Part shown: piece by piece, positions 1-12,100 of the stretch
How the letters are laid out: each line of letters opens with the position of its first letter
How positions within the stretch are numbered: the first letter of the stretch is position 1
Source: Euwallacea fornicatus
Lineage: Eukaryota; Arthropoda; Insecta; Coleoptera; Curculionidae
DNA length: 64,000 bases
Assembly (NCBI RefSeq): GCF_040115645.1
Contig: NC_089557.1
Span: 806,001 to 870,000 of the forward strand
Direction of reading: 5' to 3'
Program-made: the position numbers and the translations under genes
Notes under the pieces: model-generated
Told to the model about the DNA's origin: nothing
The model's database searches: none
The model's input: the letters and a program-made list of their open reading frames with translations, nothing else

Positions 1-585
1 CCGAATTTTTCAGTAAGTAGAGTGGCTTTTTTGCTTTTTTTCCTGTTCACAGCATGGTTTTTCTTAATTTCGTGGAGAGTAATGTGTCGTGACTATTGCA
101 ATGGAAAGTGATAGATAATTTAATTACCGCCGAGTAAGAATAGAAATTTCTTTATATATTTGTTGACCCACGTAACAAATTTCGCTTTTGGCTTTATATC
201 GCTTTGCGTCATTTCCTGCGTAAAACGTTATCGTTTCTTGCACCAGTTTAATTCGTTCGATTGTAACTTGTTTACGTTTACATGGAATTCCTCAAATCGA
301 GAGTTTACACGCACTACGACAGAAAAGGCAGCAAGGCGCCGTTCTTTTGTTTCAAAAACAATTGAGCGTTTTCGACTTACGGGTTCGCAGTGTTAGACTT
401 GAATCGATCGCACTCAGCGCTCTCAGTATTACCGACCACGTGATTGAAGCCTACACCTACCACGTCAGAGTAAAGACCAGTAAGTCGAGAACGTTGCTAG
501 TACCTAAACTGCCAAGTTTTTAACTCCCTGTTGCCATGTTGTGCGATTTATCTTTGAGGAGTAATATCGACGTTTTTCGTTACAG

Positions 586-2616
586 ACGAACCACCTAGAA
601 GAAATGTACGCAGGGATAAAATTGGATTCCCCTAAAGGAGACATCGATGAAACTCAGCCAATTATTGAAATTTCCAGTGATAACAAGGGTGATAATTTAG
701 ATTTAAAAAGTGAGTTTTCCCGCACCCCAAAACCGCTCTACAGGATTGTGGAAATTTTCCCGCCGTTGCGATTTCCAAAATGTTAGAAGGTTGGTTCTCA
801 TTCTCATTGAGGAGAGTTGCTGTGCCGGCGCACAAAGTCTAGATTAGTTTGAAATTGCCTGCCTCTATCATGCGAAGCGCCATCACAAGGTATATTAGTA
901 GTTGTTCCCACTATTTCCTAAAATAACCGACCTTCTAATTGTCAACTTTGTCCAATGACGAGCATGGAAATTTCCACACCACCCTGTATGTCAACAATAA
1001 TGATGATTATAACATATACAAAACGATTAATCGTGAAGAGAATTTTGTATAAGGCAGACTATGAAATTGTCGCGACGCCATTAACCCTGCAGTATATTTT
1101 GACCGATTGCTACAAAGTTATTCATTATTTTCCAGGTAGCAGTATAGACATTAGCGCTAATATAACCGACGCTACAAAAGTGACGGAACCGCCTCAAAAA
1201 ATTGTCCCTCACTGCCTAGTGGAAGATTTCGTGTGGATGGCGCGTGGAAACAACAGCACTAACAGTGACATGTTCCCTGATATGTCGCACCACTGCGCTT
1301 ATGCTTTGCCCGCCGTGGTGCTCACCTTGGGCCGGGACAACTGGCATTTACTCAGAGATGCAATGAACATATTGGCGAAACACACGTCATATAAAATAAG
1401 GCGAATAGTCGCCAGCAGTTTACACGAAGTGGCTGTGATTTTGGGACCTGAACTAGCTAGCACCGACTTATCTCCTCTGTTTGAAGAGTTTTTAAAAGAT
1501 TTAGATGAAGTAATTTCGCCTCGTTGGCGTCGTTTTGTATGTCTAACGCGGGCTCTTCCGTAGGTTCGAATTGGGGTCCTAAACAATCTGTTCCTCTTCA
1601 TGCAACTAATTAACGTGGAGAAGCGAACTGTGTTCTTGCCAAAGCTGGACGAGTTTCTGCGAGTGGACAACGTGTGCAATTGGCGCTTCCAGGAGCAATT
1701 AGCCGAACAGTTGACACAGTGTGTTCAGCTATTTAGGCCCGCGGATGTAGTCAAGTATATCGGTTTTTACGCTCAAGCTTTGATGTTCTACAATGTGGCG
1801 GCAGTTCGACAAGCATCATTACTTCTAGTAAGTTTGAAGTGACTTTTTACCCTAATGGTAGTCACAGGGGCCTTACGAACGATTCGATTGATGACGAAGT
1901 AGCTCTGACGTTTTTGTCTTAGCTCTTCAACAGAAATAAAAGCATGAAATGTTGAAAGAAATAGAAGAAGAATTTGTTGAAAAAATGGCACTTCGTTGCA
2001 TTTTGAGGAGTCTTAGAATTCCTACAATGATGATAGTTTACGACGGTCTTCTGACAACACACTTGAAGAAATCGTTCAACGTACTTCTGATTGCATACTT
2101 CAATGCTCACTGCACTGCGATGATGAGCGAGCTCACGGAAAACAAGCTTATAGTTGTATTATTTTCAGGTTACCGAAATAGTGAAACACATCTCCAAAGA
2201 CCACGGACTGACCTCCAGTTACCTCTCTGAAATAGCGGAACGCTTTGCTCATTCGAAAAAGTGGAAACCTCGCCAAACTTTTGCCATCCTTTGCGCGGAA
2301 ATACTCAAAAAAGAGGCCATGGAACCGGAGGAGTTCGGTATCGTTATGCTACCCCATCTGTTGGATTTGAGTTGGGATCCTGTGCCTAATATTCGGCTGG
2401 TTGTTGCCGATTGCGTCGTGAATTGTGTTGTTAAGACAAGTCAGTTTAACTTTGCAGTGCAAAAAATTAAGAATTGTTTACAATTGAATTTCTCTTTTAG
2501 GATACTTTGTAGAGCCAGAAAACGAGCATGTGGAGTCACTGAACAACGTGTTACGAAGATTGCAAGCGGATAAAGACCGGGACGTCCGTATGTTCGCCGA
2601 ATGTCCTACATTTTAG
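586..2616 (+). CDS. PPP4R1: Protein phosphatase 4 regulatory subunit 1-like (C-terminal part)
   Basis: HEAT-repeat scaffold that in the family binds the PP4 catalytic subunit and directs its substrate choice in cytosol and nucleus. Visible exons are 586-709, 1136-1509, 1564-1827, 2169-2439 and 2501-2616; every junction is GT-AG and the phases close. Family landmarks appear in order: HCAYALP with a following LTLGRDNWH, HEVAVILGPELAS, FLKDLDEV, NWRFQEQLAEQL, and MLPHLLDLSWDPVPNIR with the stop about 60 residues later. The protein matches only the second half of PPP4R1 (usually about 950 aa), so the N-terminal HEAT repeats should lie left of the window. The ATG at 604 is in frame, but the acceptor at 583-585 suggests the exon is internal. 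Bases 1-12 followed by GTAAGT may be the end of the preceding exon. Identity is fairly sure; the N-terminus is unresolved. Confidence 0.8.
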
Positions 2617-4392
2617 TATTTCCTAAATGATACATACACTATTTTTTACATACATCATCTTATCGTTTCACACCTTTGGTTCCTATCCTAAAAGGTTATT
2701 TTAAATTTGTATCAATTTTCTCTCAGGATAAGGTAGGAAAATAATGTTTTATTAAAATTTTTTCGCCTCAAACACGCTATTCACGAATAGCTTGACGGAA
2801 CATTAACTAAGAAAACTCAAAAACTGCGTGGTTATATTTAACAGGTCCGGAATAAAAAAAAAGCTGTGGTTCAATAGTTTATTTGAATTACATGTAAATC
2901 GTTTGTTTGTAGCCGCGTCATATTTAAAAGCGATAGGTATATTTGTTTGTCTTGTTGATCTATTTGATTGAAATATATTATAATTTGTAAAAATGTAATT
3001 ATGAATTTGAATAAACTGTCTACTTTTATTACCCACTGAGTTTTTTTGTATAATACTTTGATATAGAAAGTTGATGCCATGTGTCGTCGATATTTTCATA
3101 TGACAAGTCGTATGATACTCCTTGTATTTCTGCTCTCCTGACACAAGATTCAGCAAATCAATATCGAGCATGCATATGACAGAATTTTACTAAAAATTCA
3201 ACATATTCGGAATGCAGAAAGAAATGCGAGGATTTTAGATATTTTTCTTTTAATTTTTAGACAAATCAGTTTGCTGCATTCGCATTGGAAATTTAAGATT
3301 TGGCATCAAGAACACAAGATGTGTGAGGAGGTACCTTTAACTCCTGAGAATTTTTGGCCAAATAAATTTTCTGCATTTGCATTCGAAATTTAACATTTGG
3401 ATCAAGAACACAAGATGTGTGAGGAGGTACCTTTAACTCCTGAGAATTTTTGGCCAAATAAATTTTCTGCATTTGCATTCGAAATTTAACATTTGGATCA
3501 AGAACACAAGATGTGTGAGGAGGTACCTTTAACTCCTGAGAATTTTTGGCCAAATAAATTTTCTGCATTTGCATTCGAAATTTAACATTTGGATCAAGAA
3601 CACAGCAGTGCGAGGAGGTAGATTTAACTCCTCAGAATTTTTTTATCAAATCAATTTTCTGCATTCGCATTCGAAATTTAACATTTCTGATCAGGAACAC
3701 AGAAGTGCGAGCAGGTAGATTTAACTTTTCAGAATTTTTTACCAAATCAATTTTCTGCATTCGCATTCGAAATTTAACATTTCGGATCAAGAACACAGAA
3801 GTGCGAAGTGATGTTCTTATTTAATTACTGACATTTTTTAAACCCAATCTTTGGTTATACCATTTTTGGATAAAAAGCTAATTGTGTCCTCAAGCAAGAA
3901 AGAAATCTACCACCTCTCAAGAGCGATGTTTTGATTTTGTGCTACTCACCGCTAGATGGTGCAGTCATAAATTAAAAATGGACCCTGGGTTACAAATGAT
4001 AATGGGGATATAAATAAAACAATATTAACTTAAACAAGTTTATTATAACGAAGTAAATTAATCACAATTTTTATTTAAAAAACGTGAAATGCAATGACCG
4101 TCTAAATATTAAATTAAATACATGAATAATTAAACTAAAGAGATAGAGAACTCCATACAAGTTAAATATCACCGAAAGGAAGTACAGAATTATACTGAAT
4201 ATTGCTCCAATGTTGCCAAAATTCAAGTTTCCTTGGTAATGATGGGTTTCGAAGCTTTTATATTGAGGTTATGTATAGCACGCTTCTCAAAATACTGATA
4301 ATTGTTTTTCATCCGGCACGTGGAACGGTGAATGAGGAATATTAAGACTATTTGTAATAAATAAATAAGAAAAAACAGTTAGAACAATTACG
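2617..4392. other. Spacer between PPP4R1-like gene and fibrillarin
   Basis: AT-rich sequence with no supported gene. It holds a 96-bp-period minisatellite (listed separately) and otherwise only short chance reading frames. The last few hundred bases should include the fibrillarin promoter and 5' UTR, but I see no clear TATA box. Confidence 0.6.
3260..3812. repeat. Minisatellite, about 5.7 copies of a 96-bp unit
   Basis: Successive units repeat the marks TTCTGCATTTGCATTCGAAA, CAAGAACACA and ACTCCTGAGAATTTT at 96-base spacing. The second and third copies are almost identical, while the first and the last two to three copies have drifted (for example GATGTGTGAGGAGG versus GAAGTGCGAGCAGG). Because 96 is divisible by three, an accidental 32-residue repeated reading frame stays open on the minus strand through 3293-3574. 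It has no start context, signal peptide or recognised domain and is not called as a gene. Confidence 0.9.
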
Positions 4393-5650
4393 ATGGGTAG
4401 ACCAGGTAACTCTTTTACTTACGGCTAGTGAAGCATTCAATATTTGTCCTCAATTGATACCCAAATGAACTTGTTTATGTGGTCTTATTTGTGGATTTCC
4501 TCCTTATTGTTCTTTCTGAATCTAAGTTTACTACACAAATAGTATATTATTAATTACCGTCTTTTACAGGATTTTCACCAGGAGGTCGTGGAGGTGGCGG
4601 CCGAGGAGGATTTGGGGGACGCGGTGGAGGAGGTCGTGGAGGCGGCGGAGGTCGGGGAGGCTTTGGCGGTGGAGGTGGTCGAGGTGGACGATCCAGTTTT
4701 GGTGACAGTAGAGGCGGAGGCAGAGGTGGCCGTGGAGGTGGGCGAGGATTTGGAGGCCGAGGAGGAGGCGGTCGAGGGGGACGCGGAGGTGGAGGAGGTG
4801 GTGGTTTTAAAGGAGGCAAAAATGTGATGTTTCCATATGAATTGTGTCAGGATAGGTTTTATATAGCAGTTTTCAACAGGTGGTTATAGAGCCTCATAGA
4901 CACGAAGGAGTGTTCATTGCTAGAGGCAAAGAAGATGCTCTGGTTACTTTAAATTATGTTCCTGGGTTTGAAGTGTATGGAGAGAAGAGAATATCAGTTG
5001 AGGTAAACAAAGGACACAACGCATGAAATTTGTTGTAGGATTTTTTTTCTTAATAGAATGAAGGCCAGAAAATTGAATACAGAGTGTGGAACCCCTTCAG
5101 AAGTAAACTAGCTGCTGCGATCTTAGGTGGAGTAGAGAACATTCACATGGGCCCAGGAAGCAAAGTGCTTTACTTAGGTGCTGCTTCTGGAACAACAGTT
5201 TCTCATGTCTCTGACATAGTAGGACCCGATGGCCTTGTCTTTGCTGTAGAGTTTTCACCCAGATCAGGGCGTGATCTCATCAATGTAGCGAAACGACGCA
5301 CCAATGTTATTCCAATCATAGAAGACGCACGACACCCCTACAAATACCGAATGTTGGTGGGAATGGTAGACATGGTTTTTGCAGATGTGGCTCAACCAGA
5401 CCAGGCCAGAATAGTTGCAATAAATGCGCAAAGTTTCCTGAGAAATGGGGGCCATTTCATGATTTCCATTAAGGCGAGCTGTATAGACTCAACTGCACAG
5501 CCCGAAGCAGTGTTTGCTTCTGAAGTTAAAAAGTTGCAGGATGACAAACTGAAACCACAAGAGCAGCTCACACTGGAACCTTATGAGAGAGATCATGCAG
5601 TGGTAGTTGGGTGCTACAGGCCTGAGATGAAGAACAATTCTTTAGGGTGA
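4393..5650 (+). CDS. Fib: Fibrillarin, box C/D snoRNP 2'-O-methyltransferase
   Basis: Nucleolar SAM-dependent methyltransferase of box C/D snoRNPs; it 2'-O-methylates pre-rRNA. Exons are 4393-4405, 4570-4823, 4880-5002 and 5057-5650, giving 327 residues, the usual size. The tiny first exon encodes MGRP and splices into a glycine-arginine-rich (GAR) domain of about 85 residues made of RGG and FGG units. After it come KNVVIEPHRHEGVF, NPFRSKLAAAILGG and the SAM-binding motif VLYLGAASGTTVSHVSDIVG. DARHPYKYR, DVAQPDQARI and LEPYERDHAVVVG follow, all near-invariant in the family. The antisense of the GAR region reads as a proline-rich frame, which is a shadow. A polyadenylation signal lies at 5814. 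Identity is certain. Confidence 0.97.
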
Positions 5651-5713
5651 AAATTCAGAGTTAATTTAAGGACATGTGTTCTAAAATGTACTGTAATACT
5701 GGTGTAAAATGTA

Positions 5714-5749
5714 CATAACCACTGTAAATACATATTTACAGTGGTTATG
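5714..5749 (+). other. Perfect 17-bp inverted repeat in fibrillarin 3' UTR
   Basis: Arm CATAACCACTGTAAATA at 5714-5730 is exactly complementary to 5733-5749, with only two bases between. In RNA this would fold into a long hairpin about 65 nt past the fibrillarin stop. It could be an RNA-stability element or a small palindromic insertion. The inverted repeat is certain; a function is not shown. Confidence 0.85.
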
Positions 5750-5813
5750 AACATAGGATTAGAGGAGGAAAAACCTGTTTGTTGTCTGTGAATTGGAGTG
5801 ACTGTATTTTTGA

Positions 5814-5819
5814 AATAAA
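5814..5819 (+). terminator. Polyadenylation signal of fibrillarin
   Basis: AATAAA about 165 nt after the stop codon, followed by a T-rich stretch. It is the first canonical signal downstream of the gene. Confidence 0.7.
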
Positions 5820-8800
5820 AGTTATTATTTCTACGATTCATTAATATTAGAGGCCTTCAATTCATTACTGAAAGTAGCGTGCATGAGTATTCCACGTAAC
5901 TGGCACATTTGGAGTGAATTCCAAATGTTTCACTTCAGTTTAAAACCCAATTGCTACCCCAAAGTGGGACGGTTCTCACAAAAACTTCACTTCTATAACC
6001 CCTTTAAGACGAGAACTCTACCACAAATAACGTAAAAACAACCAAAACATTGAGAGTAATAATCACGCAAAATGCCGGCGATGGACCTTCAGAGCCGACG
6101 AGTAGGCAACCAGACAAACATCTCTAAAGAGATTATACAGAGACCTGACGAAAATCTCGACTCGATTTTCGTCTAGAACTATCTTCTAATTCAGCTTAAA
6201 AAGCAATATACCTATTTTTCATGTCATGAATGTGCTTTCGGGATAGTTACTGCTTGCCGACTATGCCTAGCTCGCAATCGCCCAAATCCTTTTTGGGAGC
6301 TTCAAACCTCGCAGTTCTATGTTCGAAGAATTTGGCGAATGCGCGAATTTACAAAATCCCCCAATTTCTTGATTTTAAGGAATTAAATATCCACTAATGC
6401 GGCCATTTTTATGGCTCTCACTGGACTTTTTGGGTTTTCATGCGATAACGAGAACTGCTCAGCGCACCTTCAAATGTGCGCCCCGGCTCAATTTCTGTCA
6501 TACAAGTTCTATAATCTGCAATTAAAAGGACACATCAAGGGGTAGACTAAACGTTGATGTGGTTGTGATGGGTTATAGTTGTTACTGCTTAACGGCGTGT
6601 CTCGACTGTTGAATTCGATTCTGGGAAAGGACCTACTTGTGCAAGATCCCTGGTATCCGTCGTCGGCATCTCTCAAACTAATAAGCAGGTAATCGGCGTT
6701 TCCTGTCGGATGGCTGGATCGCCAGGCCTCCTCCGTTTCCTCAGCTTCCCGTCCGGCGTCGCCACTTTCCATCTACGTCGTCTTCCAGCATCAAATCTGG
6801 ATCCTGGAAAAATCGATAGCCAGTTTTCCGTCTTGCTTGCACCTCGAAACGCGTGCAAAATTTCGGCCGATCGCGCACAAACCGACTCTATGGGCTGTAC
6901 CGAGGGATATTTTTATCCAGGCTGGATGCGGCACCACCGATGATCGCGATTTTTCTAAACGGCGACGAGATCACTCTCCGGCATCTTCACAGCTGAACAT
7001 AATCGGTCGCGTGTTTGTGTTTGACCAACATCAACCCCAGTGCCCGGGGGTGTTTCCTGACTCAATTGAAAATGTTGGCGTTTAGTCCGACAGGACGAGG
7101 AGAAGGGGCACCATCGAGCGTTTTTCTATTAAGGAACATTCGGAATTAAGCCAGGTAAAAATTGGAATGCGAACGCTTTTTTCTGCATGAGAAAATAGAC
7201 CTCTTGCCCGTGCATTATTTCTCTTTGAGGGGATGGCAGGTGTCGGAGATGCGATGTGTATAAAGGGCAAAGCAACATCCTACACCCTCGGATGTTGGGC
7301 ACGATCAGTTCGGAGGGCCTTAATTGCCAACTGTTGATTATGCTTATTGGGAGAAGCGCGATCATTTATTGCAAAAAAAAAAACATTGAACAGAACAAAA
7401 GCAACAGTTACTATACCCACAAACACATAATTTCTTAAAATAAACCATATTTACTAAAATAAATCTCTGCGTAGTGAGTTTATTCAAGTGGCCAGTAGCC
7501 ACTAAATTAGCAGAGTTTAACGCACTAGCCATATCGGTGACGTTCCGAACAACAGACTCAATTGGAACTTTGATAAACTCTAATGGCAACATGCTCTAAC
7601 GTGTTGCCACTCAAAACTAGTTTTAGGTATCGACATGTGCCAGGTTTTAAGGCAAAAACTACGCACTTGACGCCCCTTTTTGTTCCACCAAACCACATGC
7701 GGTTGGTCATTGATATGCGGCTCTAGTGACTAATTTAGTCTAATGAAATGAAATCACAACGCTGCAAATGACCATCCGAATTGAGATTGCTATCACTGAT
7801 GGGTTTCATTAGGAGGATCATGCAGATTGTGATGGAGGCACTACATACGTCACCGTTATCTCTTGTGTGCGTTTCTTCATTAATTTAAATACACTAATCA
7901 AGATGCAGGATAAACTGTGCGCGTAACTACTGCCTTCTTCAATCCCCCGCGATTAAATTCCTCTCTGAAGCGTCATAGAGGCTCTTTAACTTTGACCTTA
8001 GAGAGTGATTAATTTGCTTTCTCTGATAACACTGCGGATAGGGAAATCGCATGGGGGTCCTACCTACGTCCCCCGCACCTGTCTCCATTTACAGATTGTC
8101 CACAAAATATTCGCCGAAATGGCACGTTTTGCGGTCATTTCTGAGAGTTCGCAGTTCTGAAGTGCCCTGGCTGATTTTCATCAACTAAAAAGCTTCTGAG
8201 AGTACGTCCACGCGAAATTCAGTTGTTTCAGAACTGTCATCGTAACGTCACCCGGCAGCTTTGTGATTGGCCGATTTCGTTGCCACGCAACTGAACGGAT
8301 TACAGGGTAGTTTCAAAAAGTTTCCAGTTTTTAATTGATTCGCCTGCGTGCAGGAAGTAGCTCATTCTGTTTAAACGTAGTGAATTGTAGCTGAAACGTC
8401 ATTTTTTGCGTAGTCAGTCACGTGGGCTGGTTTACATTTAAAAAACCCCCAACAACGTACGAAAACAAAACAAAAATGATATGCACAACTGTTACGTTTG
8501 CGTTAATGGTGTTCTCTCGACTGCATGAATTTGGAATGGTCCTTTCATTGTAATATTGCTTGGGGACCCTAGATAATTTCTTCGAATTTATTTGAGAAAT
8601 TTTGAATTTTTTGTATAAGTAATAATAAAATATACAAGAATTATTATAGGGGGGTTTCAAAAAGTTCCCTTTCTGAATGGAATTTTTGCAAAAATAACAA
8701 TGATTGCGCCTCTCGGCCAGCGTTGAATGATTTTCTGAAGAATCTAATCATAACGCAGTTGATTTGTAGTTGTTCTTTTCTCTAAATAAAAAAAAAACAG

Positions 8801-9184
8801 CTCCAATGCATTCCGAGCCATCGGCCAAAGTCACTAAACGACAGTTAACTTGAGCCACCAAACGTGACGAATTGACAACAAATAATTTTACACGGGTTGT
8901 CTTCACCCTGTACGGCAATAGCGGAAAACTCATGTCTTACAGAAGAAACGGGTCCTGAGAACCGTTATCGTCCGCGAAAATCGGCCAAGGCAGTCCGCAA
9001 CTGCGAGCTCAAAAAACGCCCAAAACACATCCCGTTTCAGCTATTTCTGTAAGCTTAAACCTGTCGCCGATTTCAGGTGGCCGCCTGGACGGTTTAATGT
9101 GAGGAACACGCCAAATCATGTGCCAAAGAACTAAGCACCAACATCTGTGAATAGTGTGCCAAAAAGAACAAGTACAAACAAGCA
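5820..9184. other. Gene-free region upstream of ALK
   Basis: About 3.4 kb with no supported coding exon on either strand. Reading frames between 6500 and 7370 are short, overlap one another on both strands and show no domain or splice context. The stretch 6600-7150 is richer in G, C and CpG than its surroundings. That would fit an ALK promoter or noncoding first exon, but this is only inference. Confidence 0.45.
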
Positions 9185-12100
9185 ATGACCGTTCTCAAGA
9201 ACGCCGTGTTGATGTGTTTGCTCGTCCTGTCTGCGTGCCAACAAAGGGGTCGGGCCTCGGCCAACAACGGGATCCCCTCAGTAAACTTAGGAAGAACAAA
9301 CAAACGTCCACAATTTAGCAATATTCAATTTATAAAAGACAATTCTGATACCGACTATTACCTTAGGTGAGCCCCTTCATAGCGATTCAGACTGAGAACG
9401 TTCAACTCAGTTAAAACAATTTACTGAACTGGAAGTTTAAGGCTTTAAGCCCCGAGTTTGCCTTCTTTCGCTTGTTCTTCATCCGCCCACTTGCTTTATT
9501 ATTATATTTCATAAAACGGTGTCAACACAAAACTGGATTTAATAATAGCTGCACGTGGGGACGGTGAAGTTTACACTAGTTGGTGATGAAAATTGAGTTG
9601 CACTTCTCACGCTTTTTATGCCTCTTTGAGGAGACGCAACCTTTCAGTTCAGGCTACAAGGAAACACGCGCTTAGATTATCCTTTAATTCACTAATTCAG
9701 GTCTTTCGCATGTTTTAGACTTAAGGGCGGCTCAAGTAGTATTGCAGATTTAAGGAAAAAACTCAAAATTCCTAGTAAGGACGGTGAGGCCGAGCTGATG
9801 AGTGGCGACGAGGGGGAGAAGATAAAGAAAGGCTCAGACTTTACTGATAATCGCACGGTAAGAGTGGATTTTCTTGACAATATGCCGGACGTTCCTGAAT
9901 GAATGGTACATACCTGAACCGTAGATTCTTTACTGATTGGTCAAACTGAGGATTTCAGAAAAATTCAGGTTTTTGTCCGAATATCGGTTTTGGAGAACCG
10001 TAACTTGAGCAACATTTTTGCTAAAACCCTTTACATCGAACAAACTTAAATCTTTATGTTCTCGAAGTAAAAACTCCATCTAATTCTCTCAATATTCCAG
10101 TCTGCAAGACTTCCTCTTTCAACGCGGAGCAAAAAGCCGATACTTCATTTCCAACTGATTTCCTACAGTTAAATGCAATCATTTTTCTCAGGAAATTTCT
10201 GGCCATGGAGCCAACTTTCGTTAAGACAAAGCTTAATGTTAATACTTAACATGAGAAAATGGTTGTGGATAAAAATTAGGTACAAAATTTACCTGCACAA
10301 AATACTATTATTTCTCCATTCAGGTGCATCAAAAAAGCAGCCTGACGGAACTTCGTGAGTCACTGCGTTCGCAGAGTAAGCACTACGTCTCAGAATACAA
10401 CTGCGACTTTGAATCTGACTGCAGCTGGACCTGGAGAAAGGATGTTGCCAATGGGTTCTTTATAACCTCAGGAATTCATGTCAAAACAAACGTCACTGGA
10501 CCCAAGATTGATGCTAATGGGAGAGAAGGGGGTGAGTGATGACGAATTTGATTGCAAACAACTTTTTCAACAAAATTCTAATTTATCTTGTCGTGTTGGG
10601 ATTCGTGTAATAACAGAGTCGAAAATGAACTACATCGCGCGCCACCCACGCAAATATCAAAAGACCAATTCTGTGTTTTCCTTATTAATTTTATTTACAG
10701 GTGTGTGGCACCAGACTTTGCCCCTTTAAGACTATCTTATTTTTAAATAAGTTTTGGTATTTATGCAGTCTCCCACAGAATGCGAAGTTTCCTTTTTTTT
10801 ATCGTATCGTTTCACTGAGAATCCGGTTTATTAACTGACACTAATTAAAATAGAGTTGCGTTCGTCGTCCCAGAAGTGGAATTTTTTTACCCAATTTCCG
10901 GTGGCAGATGGAAAATTTCTCCGGCCAAATCGATTGTTTCGTACAAAATTTATTGAGGTAATATAATAAAGCTCAGAGAATTCATAAAACTTAAAAAATG
11001 TCTTCTAGAAAACTTAAAAAGAACTCCGGCCCTTTTGACCGTCTCATTGTACCTTGACAAAAGCTTCAGCCATCTTCTTGTGCCTCTCTTTGCACTTCCT
11101 CGTCTCTTCGTCAATCACCTTGAACTCATTTAAAATCTCCGGATTTCTGGGTTCCAGATTGTGAGCCTTTTGTAACCGGCTTTTGGCCAAGTCATAGTCG
11201 CCAAGCATTCTTAAACATCTGGCGTTGTTGAAGTAAGCCTTGGCGCTGATTTTCAAATCGGTGCCTTTCACCAAATCCCTGATTTTATTGAAATTGATGC
11301 AAGCTTTCTTTGGCTCTTGTACTTTCGTATAGCACACCACTAAATTCGAGTAGAGTTTGTAAAGCAGCTCTTGCTGACTAACTTGGTCCTCGTAGCTGTG
11401 CAACTGAGCTCTCTCCAAAGCCGCTACGGCCATGTTGTAGTCTTTAATTGCAGATCTTATATTTCGATTAAACAAATCTTTGGCTATAAATAAACTTGCT
11501 GCATGAATTATTATTGAAAATCAATTGCTGCAAGAATTAATTTACCTTTGGTACATTGAGATATGCAAAACTTGTACACGTTATTGAAGTCGTTTTTCTG
11601 CTCTTCCGGAAGAACTTTGTACATCTCTGAAGCAGCACTCTCTATTATTTCAATTAGTTCAACTTGGAAGAGAATGACGGCATTTGGAGGGATGCGATCT
11701 AGGCACCCTTGAGTGCCATACGCCAAGTGGGGCTTTATCAGAAACTGAGACATTTCATTCAGTTGCATTGACTGTACCGCAATATCTAAACCTGCACTTA
11801 AACTTCAGAAAATTATTCAATAAATACATAGTCACTTACCAGGTAAAACCTCCCCTGTGGCCACTACAAACTGATGAGGTGTCTTCCTTGCATAAGTGCT
11901 GTCAAATGGCTCCTCATTAAATTCAATATATGCATTGTAATGCACTCGAACAATGGATTTTGGGTCGGGCTTGTTGCCATAACCCACTTGTAAAACCCTC
12001 TTTTTGATCCCTCCATTACAAAAACTCTCAGTCATTTTTGTTTCAAGAAAAGTAAATGGCTCCATGCAGTCATGGACATCATTGTCTTCGAAGTCTCCTA

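Noticed and set aside
1949..2230. Frame in the PPP4R1-like gene between exons
   Set aside because: Family alignment runs straight from the exon ending at 1827 to the one starting at 2169, so this is intron sequence.
3293..3574. Minus-strand open frame with a 32-residue repeated peptide
   Set aside because: Produced by the 96-bp minisatellite, whose unit is divisible by three; no start context, domain or splice partner.
3260..3812. CRISPR-like array
   Set aside because: Repeats are contiguous with no unique spacers and the window is clearly eukaryotic; it is a minisatellite.
4550..4819. Proline-rich minus-strand frame
   Set aside because: Antisense shadow of the fibrillarin glycine-arginine-rich region.
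6509..7365. Several overlapping frames on both strands
   Set aside because: Mutually overlapping, short, no splice phase agreement or domain; more likely ALK upstream or noncoding exon sequence.
8304..8925. Possible second inverted-repeat element (TTACAGGGTAG at the left, CACCCTGTAC at the right)
   Set aside because: Only about 8 bp of complementarity between the ends and no extended repeat; too weak.
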